Origin: an uncultured Bacilli bacterium
GTDB lineage: Bacteria; Bacillota_I; Bacilli_A; RF39; UBA660
Length of the DNA: 32,278 bases
Assembly (NCBI GenBank): GCA_934098665.1
Contig: CAKOOO010000009.1
Span: forward strand, 1-32,278
Direction of reading: 5' to 3'
Part shown: positions 24,092 through 30,780 of the stretch, piece by piece
Layout of the letters: every line of letters starts with the position of its first letter
Position numbering within the stretch: position 1 is the first letter of the stretch
The notes under the pieces: generated by a model
Databases searched by the model: none
What the model saw: only the letters and a program-made list of their open reading frames with translations
What the model was told of the DNA's origin: nothing
Position numbers and translations under genes: made by a program

Positions 24092-25363
24092 ATGAAAGAA
24101 AAAATAAGTAAACTTGTAAATGTATATAAAAAATATGGATTTATTGGCTTTTGTAAAAAATTAAGAGCATATATAATTGCAAATTATTTAGATAAAATAA
24201 GTTTTAAAACCATATTTAATAAGAAAAAATATATTAAAGAAATAGAAAAAATATTAAGTGATAATAAATATGATAGGATTATTTTATGGAGAAGTAGTTT
24301 TGGCTATAATGTGCCTTTATTTCAAAGACCACAACATATTGCAAATAATTTATCTAAAAATAAATGTTTAGTATTTTATGAAGTAACTACAATGACAGAT
24401 AAAGTAAAAATATATAAAAAGTTTAGTGATAATTTATATTTATTTAATTATAATAATAAAACTTTAAATAAAATTCTTATGAAATGCTTAAAGGATATTA
24501 ATAAGCCAAAATATATACAGCTTTATTCTACGGATTGGAAATTATCTGTAGAAAATATTGAAAATTATATTGCAAATGGTTTTAAATTTATTTATGAATA
24601 TATAGATCATATTTCACCAGTTTTATCTGGAACAAAAGATTTACCTAAAAATATTTCTGATAAATATGAATATGTTTTAAATCACAAAAAAAATGTATAT
24701 GTTGTAGTTACTGCAGATAATTTAGAGAAAGATATAATAGAAAAAAGAGGAAAGGAAAATTTAATTTTTTCCTCAAATGGTGTTGATTATAACTTTTTTC
24801 AAACAATTGATAAAAACTATAATTTTGAAGGTGAGTTTATAAAAGTATTAAATAAACCATGTATATGCTATTATGGTGCACTTGCAAGTTGGTTTGATTA
24901 TGATTTAATTAAAAAAATAAGTGACACAAATAAATATAATATAGTTTTATTTGGTATAAAATATGATGATAGTTTTGATTTATCTGGTATAAATGAACTT
25001 AAAAATGTTTATTTTTTTGGCCCTAGAGATTATAAAGTTCTTAAAAATTATGCTAGTAAAATGGATGTAATGATTATTCCTTTTGTACTTAATGATATAA
25101 CAAGTTCCACAAGTCCGGTAAAACTTTTTGAATATATGGCATTGAAAAAGCCAATAGTTACTACAAATATGCTTGAATGTAGAAAATATAAATCAGTTTT
25201 AATTGGCAAAGATCATGAAGACTTTATTAAAAAACTTGATGAAGCTATAAAACTTAAAAATGATAAAAAATATTTAGATTTATTAACAAAAGAATCTAAA
25301 GAAAATGACTGGAGTTATAAAGCAAAAGTTATTATTGATTATATAAAAAAGGATGAAAAATGA
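24092..25363 (+). CDS. GT-B glycosyltransferase (GT4-like)
   Basis: A 423-residue protein. WRSSFGYNVPLFQRPQHIANNL resembles the QRP-Q start of a group of GT-B enzymes in capsule and teichoic-acid clusters. The donor half has CYYGALASWFDYDLI, NVYFFGPRDYKVL and STSPVKLFEYMALKKPIVTT, whose Glu-containing motif is typical of GT4. The protein is soluble but has a basic, amphipathic N-terminus that may touch the membrane. It ends in an ATGA overlap with tagA, so it probably acts next to the ManNAc transfer step. The sugar is unknown. Confidence 0.8.
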   Translation: MKEKISKLVNVYKKYGFIGFCKKLRAYIIANYLDKISFKTIFNKKKYIKEIEKILSDNKYDRIILWRSSFGYNVPLFQRPQHIANNLSKNKCLVFYEVTTMTDKVKIYKKFSDNLYLFNYNNKTLNKILMKCLKDINKPKYIQLYSTDWKLSVENIENYIANGFKFIYEYIDHISPVLSGTKDLPKNISDKYEYVLNHKKNVYVVVTADNLEKDIIEKRGKENLIFSSNGVDYNFFQTIDKNYNFEGEFIKVLNKPCICYYGALASWFDYDLIKKISDTNKYNIVLFGIKYDDSFDLSGINELKNVYFFGPRDYKVLKNYASKMDVMIIPFVLNDITSSTSPVKLFEYMALKKPIVTTNMLECRKYKSVLIGKDHEDFIKKLDEAIKLKNDKKYLDLLTKESKENDWSYKAKVIIDYIKKDEK

Positions 25364-26058
25364 AAGATATCCTAGAAAAAATTTATAATGATAATGAAAA
25401 TAATTTTTACAAATATTTAGAAAAATTGCTTTTAGAAAATGAAAAAAAATTTATTATTACAGTTAATCCAGAAATAGTAATGAAGTCTTATAATAATATA
25501 AATATAAAAAATATACTTTTAAATGATAATAATATTTTAGTACCTGATGGTATATCTATAATTAAAAAAGCAAAGAAATATAATATTAATATTAAAGAAA
25601 GAATTACGGGTGTTGATATATCAAGTAAAGCACTAGAAATATGTAATAAAAATAAAAAAAGTATATATTTATTTGGAGCTAAAAAAGAGGTAATAAAAAG
25701 TCTTGTAAGTAAAATAAAAAAAGATTATTCAAATATTAATATTTTAGGCTATAACGATGGGTATGTTTCAGATAAAGATAAAATTATGCAAGAAATAATT
25801 TCATTGTCTCCGGATCTAATATTAATTGCTTTAGGAGTTCCAAGTCAAGAACTTTTAATAAACAAATATATTGATAAGGCAAAAAAAGGAGTTTTTATTG
25901 GTGTAGGAGGTACTTTTGATGTTTTAAGTGGAAACAAAAAAAGAGCACCAAAATTATTTATTAAATTAAATTTAGAGTGGTTTTATAGAATTATCTGTGA
26001 ACCTAAAAGACTTAAAAGATTTATTCAAAATAATATTGTATTTATGTTTAAAAAATAG
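25360..26058 (+). CDS. tagA: N-acetylmannosaminyltransferase TagA (WecG/TagA/CpsF family)
   Basis: A 232-residue GT26 enzyme that adds ManNAc from UDP-ManNAc to GlcNAc-PP-undecaprenol, the second linkage-unit step. TVNPEIV (Thr34) and VPDGISII (Asp63) match the catalytic Thr and Asp described for TagA. Other family motifs are ERITGVDIS, IYLFGAKKEV, ALGVPSQELLINK and GVGGTFDVLSGNKKRAPK. The C-terminal EWFYRIICEPKRLKRF is the membrane-docking tail that completes the active site on monomerisation. Length is normal, and mnaA just upstream makes its donor. Confidence 0.94.
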   Translation: MKDILEKIYNDNENNFYKYLEKLLLENEKKFIITVNPEIVMKSYNNINIKNILLNDNNILVPDGISIIKKAKKYNINIKERITGVDISSKALEICNKNKKSIYLFGAKKEVIKSLVSKIKKDYSNINILGYNDGYVSDKDKIMQEIISLSPDLILIALGVPSQELLINKYIDKAKKGVFIGVGGTFDVLSGNKKRAPKLFIKLNLEWFYRIICEPKRLKRFIQNNIVFMFKK

Positions 26059-26070
26059 GATAATATATGT

Positions 26071-27372
26071 ATGAATAAAAGAAAAATAGTTATACCAATT
26101 TTTATTTTATTAGTTACTTCATTTATTTTATTGATATCTTTTTATATTTATAAAAAACATAATGATAGAATCAAACTAGATAAAGAAAAAAGAATAAATG
26201 AAAAAATAATTAAAGAAAAAGTTGCTTTAATTAATGAAAAATATAGTATATTTATTAATAAAGAAAAAATAAATAGTGATGATGAAGTATCAACTTTTTT
26301 AAATAATATAATTGATATTAATAATGAAATAAATAGTTTAAAAGTAAATGATGTAACAATAAATAATATAATAAATCCTAAAAAAGGTATTGAAAAGAAT
26401 AATGATTTATATAATAAAATAGAAAATTTAAATTATCCTAAGTTTACTAGTTTTACTAACTTATCAAAAGAGGAAAATAATGAACTTGAAAAAATATATA
26501 ATGAAAGTGATATCATAAAGGGTATTTCTAATGATGAAAAGGTTAAGAAAAACTTGCTAAATAAAATACAAAAGAATAATGAATTTTTAAAATTTTTAAG
26601 TAATAATTTAGATAAATATTATGTAAATGGGTATGATATTATCTATAAAGATGAAAATTTTGCAAATGATTTTAGAAAGTATAATTCTAAATATAATTTA
26701 TTAAATGAGAATAATTTAGGAAAAAAAGTACCCGTTCTTATGTATCATGCTGTTTCAGATAATCCATGGGGAGATACAACACTTTTTGTTAGCATTAAAA
26801 ACTTTGAATTACAAATGAAGTATTTATATGATAATGGCTATACACCATTATTCTTATGTGAAATTGATAATGCTAAAATTTATGATAAACCAATAGTTGT
26901 TACTTTTGATGATGGATATAAAAATATTTATGATTATGCATATCCAATACTTAAAAAATATAATATAAAATCATCATTTTATTTAATAACTGATTGGTTG
27001 GATGGTGAAACTTATATTACTCCACAAATGGCAATTGAACTAGATAAATCTAAACTTTTTGAAATTGGAGTTCATACTAAAACTCATGTTAAATTAGGGA
27101 CTCTTGATTACGATACACAATATAATGAAATAATTGAAAGTAAAAATACTTTAGAAAAATTACTTAATAAAGAAATAACAACTATTGCATATCCATATGG
27201 TAGTTATAATACAGATACAATAAATATAACTAAAAGTGCATTTGACTATGCCGTTACTGTAGAAAGTGGATTTAATTACTCTAATAAATTAGATAGATTA
27301 AGACTTAAAAGATTTAAAATACCAAGAAGTATGGATATTAATACTTTTATAAATGTTATTGAAGGGAAATAG
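26071..27372 (+). CDS. Membrane-anchored polysaccharide deacetylase (CE4)
   Basis: A 433-residue protein with an N-terminal signal anchor (residues 6-27) and a long helical, Asn/Lys/Glu-rich stalk (about 28-215). The NodB-type catalytic domain follows: VPVLMYHAVSDNP, TFDDGY (Asp280 and Asp281, the second being the metal ligand), the metal-binding HTKTH (His335, His339) and YPYGSYN. It removes N-acetyl groups from GlcNAc or ManNAc residues outside the membrane, in peptidoglycan or in the polymer made here. The PgaB/IcaB-like MYHAV opening favours a polysaccharide substrate. It lies 12 bases after tagA in the same unit. The stalk is unusually long. Confidence 0.88.
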   Translation: MNKRKIVIPIFILLVTSFILLISFYIYKKHNDRIKLDKEKRINEKIIKEKVALINEKYSIFINKEKINSDDEVSTFLNNIIDINNEINSLKVNDVTINNIINPKKGIEKNNDLYNKIENLNYPKFTSFTNLSKEENNELEKIYNESDIIKGISNDEKVKKNLLNKIQKNNEFLKFLSNNLDKYYVNGYDIIYKDENFANDFRKYNSKYNLLNENNLGKKVPVLMYHAVSDNPWGDTTLFVSIKNFELQMKYLYDNGYTPLFLCEIDNAKIYDKPIVVTFDDGYKNIYDYAYPILKKYNIKSSFYLITDWLDGETYITPQMAIELDKSKLFEIGVHTKTHVKLGTLDYDTQYNEIIESKNTLEKLLNKEITTIAYPYGSYNTDTINITKSAFDYAVTVESGFNYSNKLDRLRLKRFKIPRSMDINTFINVIEGK

Positions 27373-27379
27373 ATATGTA

Positions 27380-27409
27380 TATTTACAGTGCATTTTTGCA
27401 CTGTAAATA
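27380..27409. other. Perfect 13-bp hairpin without a T-run
   Basis: TATTTACAGTGCA (27380-27392) and TGCACTGTAAATA (27397-27409) around TTTT, eight bases after the deacetylase stop codon. ATGTA/TACAT extends it past a small bulge. Neither strand has a T-run next to the stem, so it is not a standard terminator. Confidence 0.6.
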
Positions 27410-27429
27410 CATAAATAAATAAATAATAG

Positions 27430-27451
27430 TTCAGTGTTAAAATGTACTGAA
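27430..27451. promoter_or_regulatory. Inverted repeat upstream of galE
   Basis: TTCAGT (27430-27435) and ACTGAA (27446-27451) are perfect inverted repeats ten bases apart, upstream of the galE promoter. This may be an operator or the start of a leader hairpin. Weak evidence. Confidence 0.3.
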
Positions 27452-27483
27452 GTATAATAAATAATTAAAAACTAATAAATTTG

Positions 27484-27492
27484 TGATATACT
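27484..27492 (+). promoter_or_regulatory. Extended -10 promoter of galE
   Basis: TG-A-TATACT at 27484-27492. The strong ribosome site TAGGAGG and ATG at 27514 follow, giving a leader of about 15 bases. Confidence 0.6.
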
Positions 27493-27513
27493 TAATGTAG
27501 TAGGAGGAATAAA

Positions 27514-28521
27514 ATGAAAACAATATTAGTAACCGGAGGAGCAGGATATATTGGCTCTCATACAACTGTAGATTTACTTGAAAATAACTATAATGTAGTT
27601 ATAATTGATAATTTTTCTAATTCAAAACCAAAAGTTTTAGAAAATATTAAAAAAATTACTAACAAAGATTTTAAATTTTATGAAGGTGATGTACAAAATG
27701 AAAAGTTACTTGAAAAAGTATTTACTGAAAATAAAATAGATGGTGTAATTCATTTTGCGGCTTTAAAAGCAGTAGGTGAATCTGTTGAAAAACCACTTGA
27801 ATATTATCATAATAACTTATTTTCCACAATTACACTTCTTGAGGTTATGAAAAAACATAATTTAAAAAACTTTATTTTTTCATCAAGTGCGACAGTTTAT
27901 GGTGTACCTAAAACATTACCTTTAAAAGAGGATGCACCGCTTTCAGTATCAAATCCATATGGTGCAACAAAACTTATGATAGAGGATATTTTAAAAGATT
28001 TATATGCTTCAGATAATTCATGGAATATAGTGATTTTAAGATATTTTAATCCTGTTGGTTGTCATGAATCTCACCTTATTGGCGAAGATCCAAATGGTAT
28101 TCCAAATAATTTAATGCCATACATTGTTAAAGTGGCAACTGGAAAACTAGAACAATTAAGTATTTTTGGAGATGATTATGATACTATTGATGGCACTGGA
28201 GTAAGAGATTATATTCATGTAGTAGATCTTGCAAATGGACATGTAAAAGCATTAGATAGATTATTTAATGGATACGGTTTAACAATATGTAATTTAGGTA
28301 CTGGAAAAGGAATAAGCGTGCTTGAAATGGTTCATACTTTTGAAAAAGTTAATAATGTAAAAGTAAATTATAAAATTACTGGAAGAAGAAAAGGTGATGT
28401 TGCATCATGCTATGCATCATGTGACTATGCAAAAGAAATTTTAAATTGGAGTGCTCAAAAAAATATTGAAGATATGTGCCGTGATGCATACCAATTTGAG
28501 CTTAACAATAAAGCTAATTAA
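27514..28521 (+). CDS. galE: UDP-glucose 4-epimerase
   Basis: A 335-residue extended short-chain dehydrogenase that interconverts UDP-glucose and UDP-galactose (and possibly the N-acetyl forms). The NAD loop is TGGAGYIGSH, followed by VIIDNFSNSKP, HFAALKAVGES, the catalytic SSSATVYG Ser/Thr region and NPYGATK with the Tyr-x3-Lys pair, then LRYFNPVG and YIHVVDLA. Length and order are normal for GalE. It has its own promoter between the polymer cluster and the GT2/GtrA pair and probably supplies UDP-Gal for these surface glycans. Confidence 0.95.
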   Translation: MKTILVTGGAGYIGSHTTVDLLENNYNVVIIDNFSNSKPKVLENIKKITNKDFKFYEGDVQNEKLLEKVFTENKIDGVIHFAALKAVGESVEKPLEYYHNNLFSTITLLEVMKKHNLKNFIFSSSATVYGVPKTLPLKEDAPLSVSNPYGATKLMIEDILKDLYASDNSWNIVILRYFNPVGCHESHLIGEDPNGIPNNLMPYIVKVATGKLEQLSIFGDDYDTIDGTGVRDYIHVVDLANGHVKALDRLFNGYGLTICNLGTGKGISVLEMVHTFEKVNNVKVNYKITGRRKGDVASCYASCDYAKEILNWSAQKNIEDMCRDAYQFELNNKAN

Positions 28522-28527
28522 AAATCT

Positions 28528-28556
28528 TTGCTTTATTATATAAAGTATGCTAGTAT
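28528..28556 (+). promoter_or_regulatory. Promoter of the GT2-gtrA pair
   Basis: TTGCTT (28528-28533), a 17-base spacer and TAGTAT (28551-28556) with TG at 28548-28549. The ribosome site GAAGGAAGG precedes the ATG at 28578. AATAAAGC/GCTTTATT (28507-28514 with 28530-28537) forms a hairpin over the -35. Confidence 0.55.
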
Positions 28557-28577
28557 ATAGGTAAGAAGGAAGGTAAA

Positions 28578-29480
28578 ATGGAAAAAATAGCAGTATTGAT
28601 ACCGTGTTATAACGAATCAAAAACAGTAGCAAAAGTAGTACAGGACTATAAAAAAGCCTTACCAGAGGCAACAATTTATGTGTATGATAATAATTCAAGT
28701 GATCATACAGACGAAATAGCAAGAAAAGCAGGGGCAACAGTAGTATATGAATATAAACAAGGAAAAGGAAATGTAATTCGTTCAATGTTTAGAGATATTG
28801 AAGCAGAGTGCTATATAATGATAGATGGAGATGATACATATCCTGCTGAAAATGCAAGAGAAATGTGTGATTTAATTTTATCAAAAAAGGCTGATATGGT
28901 TATAGGTGATAGATTATCATCAACATATTTTACAGAAAATAAAAGACCATTTCATAATTTAGGAAATAAAATGGTAAGATTTTTAATTAATAAATTATTT
29001 CACAATAATGTAAAAGATATAATGACAGGATATCGTGCATTTAGTTATGAATTTGTAAAAGGTTTCCCAGTATTATCAAAAGGATTTGAAATAGAAACAG
29101 AAATGACAATTCATGCTGTTGATAAAAACTATCATTTAGTGGAAGTACCAGTAAATTATAAAGATAGACCTGAAGGAAGTGTATCAAAACTAAATACGTA
29201 TAAAGATGGCTTTAAAGTACTAAAAACAATTGCCGTACTATTCAAAGAATATAAACCAAGAGCATTTTTTGGAATATTAGGAACACTTTTATTAATTATT
29301 AGTTTAATATTAGGTATTCCAGTATTAGGAAGTATTTCACTTCATCAAGTAAGATTTGTAATTGCAAGTGTATTATTCTTACTTACATTAATGATGTACA
29401 CATCAGGTATCGTTTTAGGAGTAGTTGCTAAAAATAATAAAAAACAATATGAACTGCTTATGAATTTAATGAAGAAATAA
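28578..29480 (+). CDS. GT2 glycosyltransferase with C-terminal membrane helices (DPM1/GtrB-like)
   Basis: A 300-residue enzyme. The GT-A domain (1 to about 225) has VLIPCYNES, VYDNNSSDHT, IDGDDTYPAE with the metal-binding Asp pair, and GDRLSS. KDIMTGYRAFS and GFEIETEMTIHA are typical of polyprenyl-phosphate sugar synthases. Two C-terminal helices (about 230-285) anchor it. It would load a sugar from a nucleotide donor onto undecaprenyl phosphate on the inner face. The GtrA protein encoded one base downstream is the usual companion that helps the lipid-sugar cross the membrane. The final GT-C enzyme is not in the window. Confidence 0.9.
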   Translation: MEKIAVLIPCYNESKTVAKVVQDYKKALPEATIYVYDNNSSDHTDEIARKAGATVVYEYKQGKGNVIRSMFRDIEAECYIMIDGDDTYPAENAREMCDLILSKKADMVIGDRLSSTYFTENKRPFHNLGNKMVRFLINKLFHNNVKDIMTGYRAFSYEFVKGFPVLSKGFEIETEMTIHAVDKNYHLVEVPVNYKDRPEGSVSKLNTYKDGFKVLKTIAVLFKEYKPRAFFGILGTLLLIISLILGIPVLGSISLHQVRFVIASVLFLLTLMMYTSGIVLGVVAKNNKKQYELLMNLMKK

Positions 29481-29481
29481 T

Positions 29482-29865
29482 ATGAAAAAATTAATAAATC
29501 AAATATTAAAATTTGGTGTAGTAGGTGGCATTGCCTTTGTAATTGATTATGGAATTTTGTTTTTATTAGCAAAAGTAATAGGCTTAAATGAACTAATAAG
29601 TGCCGCAATATCATTTATAGTATCACTTACGTTTAATTATTTTTTAAGCACAAAATGGGTATTTGATGCAAAAAAGCAAACTCCGAAAGAAGTTATTATA
29701 TTTGTTCTTTTAAGTGTAGTGGGTCTTGGAATAAATGAAATACTTATTTATTTAGGAACTAAAAAACTAGGAATAGATGTAATGATCGTAAAACTATTTG
29801 CTACAGCAATAGTTATGGTATATAATTTTATAACAAGAAAGCTAATTATTGAAAAACATAATTAG
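29482..29865 (+). CDS. GtrA-family membrane protein
   Basis: A 127-residue protein with four transmembrane helices. LINQILKFGVVGGIAFVIDY and SFIVSLTFNYFLSTKWVF are characteristic of the GtrA/DPMS_2 family, thought to flip undecaprenyl-phosphate sugars. It starts one base after the GT2 stop codon, so the pair is coupled. A hairpin terminator follows. Confidence 0.92.
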   Translation: MKKLINQILKFGVVGGIAFVIDYGILFLLAKVIGLNELISAAISFIVSLTFNYFLSTKWVFDAKKQTPKEVIIFVLLSVVGLGINEILIYLGTKKLGIDVMIVKLFATAIVMVYNFITRKLIIEKHN

Positions 29866-29873
29866 TTTTTTTT
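29842..29873 (+). terminator. Rho-independent terminator after gtrA
   Basis: CTAATTAT (29842-29849) pairs with ATAATTAG (29858-29865), followed by eight T. The stem overlaps the last codons and the stop of the GtrA gene. Confidence 0.75.
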
Positions 29874-29874
29874 A

Positions 29875-29903
29875 TTTACTAAGTGTAAAAACAATGATAT
29901 AAT
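29875..29903 (+). promoter_or_regulatory. Promoter of the sortase gene
   Basis: TTTACT (29875-29880), a 17-base spacer and TATAAT (29898-29903) with TG at 29895-29896. The ribosome site AAAAGGA lies before the ATG at 29926. Confidence 0.65.
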
Positions 29904-29925
29904 CTTTTTTGAAAAGGAAAAAATT

Positions 29926-30648
29926 ATGAAAATAATCAAAAAATTAATAGTTATTATACCGGTATTTATCCTTTGTTTGATATCTTTATATATTGCTCAT
30001 ACATATTTTAATATAAAAAAATATGATAATTATTATTTAAATGATAGCATTCCAACTTCAAAAGAAGTTTATGAAGAAAAAATATCTAGTTTAAAAAATG
30101 AGTATAATAATAATGATGTTGTAGCCACAATTGCAATTGAAAATACTGATTTTAATACTGTAGTTATGCAAGGAGAAGATAATAGTTATTATCTAAATCA
30201 TTTACCTGATAAAACATATAATATAAATGGTTCTATATTTTTAGATTATAGAGTTGATATTGAAAATAGTAACAAACTTTTAATATTTGGTCATAGTTCA
30301 CCAACATATTTTTTACCTATAATGATTATTGAAAATTATAAAGATAAAGAATTTTATGAAAATCATAAATATATCTATTTATCAACAATTAAACAGGTAA
30401 AAAAATATGAGGTATTTTCCGCTTTTGTAGAAACATCCGACTGGTCATATATGAATTTAAATTATAGCTCAAAAGATGACTATTTTAATCACTTAAACGC
30501 TTTTAAAAGCAAATCATTTTATGATACAAATGTTCAAATAAATAAAGATGATAAAGTGCTTATTTTACAAACATGTTCTAATTTAAAAGAATATAGTAAG
30601 TTTTCAAAAAAATATATGCTTGTTATAGCAAAACAAATTAATAACTAA
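29926..30648 (+). CDS. Class B sortase with no Arg after the catalytic Cys
   Basis: A 240-residue protein with an N-terminal signal anchor (residues 5-26), a helical neck and a sortase barrel. YYLNHLPDKTYNINGSIFLD is the class B motif. His123 (LLIFGHSS) and Cys217 (LILQTCS) are the catalytic pair. Sortases cut a sorting signal at Thr and join the protein to the wall or to a pilin. The third catalytic residue, an Arg about ten residues after Cys in class B enzymes (as in R-I-V-V-V-A-K), is not found: the matching stretch reads FSKKYMLVIAK, and there is no Arg anywhere after Cys217. Lys228, Lys229 or Tyr230 may take its place. The gene stands alone between two terminators, just before a vWA surface protein that is its likely substrate. 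Confidence 0.88.
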   Translation: MKIIKKLIVIIPVFILCLISLYIAHTYFNIKKYDNYYLNDSIPTSKEVYEEKISSLKNEYNNNDVVATIAIENTDFNTVVMQGEDNSYYLNHLPDKTYNINGSIFLDYRVDIENSNKLLIFGHSSPTYFLPIMIIENYKDKEFYENHKYIYLSTIKQVKKYEVFSAFVETSDWSYMNLNYSSKDDYFNHLNAFKSKSFYDTNVQINKDDKVLILQTCSNLKEYSKFSKKYMLVIAKQINN

Positions 30649-30673
30649 ATTTCCATAATTTGGTTATTTTTTT
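30642..30673 (+). terminator. Rho-independent terminator after the sortase gene
   Basis: TAACTAAATT (30642-30651) pairs with AATTTGGTTA (30657-30666) with one T-G pair and loop TCCAT, followed by seven T. Confidence 0.85.
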
Positions 30674-30696
30674 GTATAATTTTTATTTGTTTTACC

Positions 30697-30780
30697 TATA
30701 ATACTAGTATGAAAAAATTATTGACAGCGGTATTTTGTTATGATAGTATAAATAACTATCAGGAGGTTTTTGGTTTATGA
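30697..30780 (+). other. Possible leaderless leader peptide (23 codons) before the vWA protein gene
   Basis: TATAAT (30697-30702) is followed six bases later by ATG (30709) and an open frame, MKKLLTAVFCYDSINNYQEV plus three more residues. Its TGA (30778-30780) overlaps the ATG of the next gene (30777-30779). It also spans the -35 and -10 of the main promoter, so it may be accidental. Confidence 0.2.
30721..30749 (+). promoter_or_regulatory. Promoter of the vWA surface protein gene
   Basis: A perfect TTGACA (30721-30726), a 17-base spacer and TAGTAT (30744-30749) with TG at 30741-30742. The strong ribosome site AGGAGG (30761-30766) precedes the ATG at 30777. One of the few complete -35/-10 promoters here, which suggests high expression. 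Confidence 0.8.

Noticed and set aside
28441..28785. Minus-strand frame of 114 codons across the galE/GT2 boundary
   Set aside because: It is antisense to two well-supported genes, crosses their promoter, and its Leu/Phe/Tyr-rich protein resembles nothing; a by-product of AT-rich coding on the other strand.
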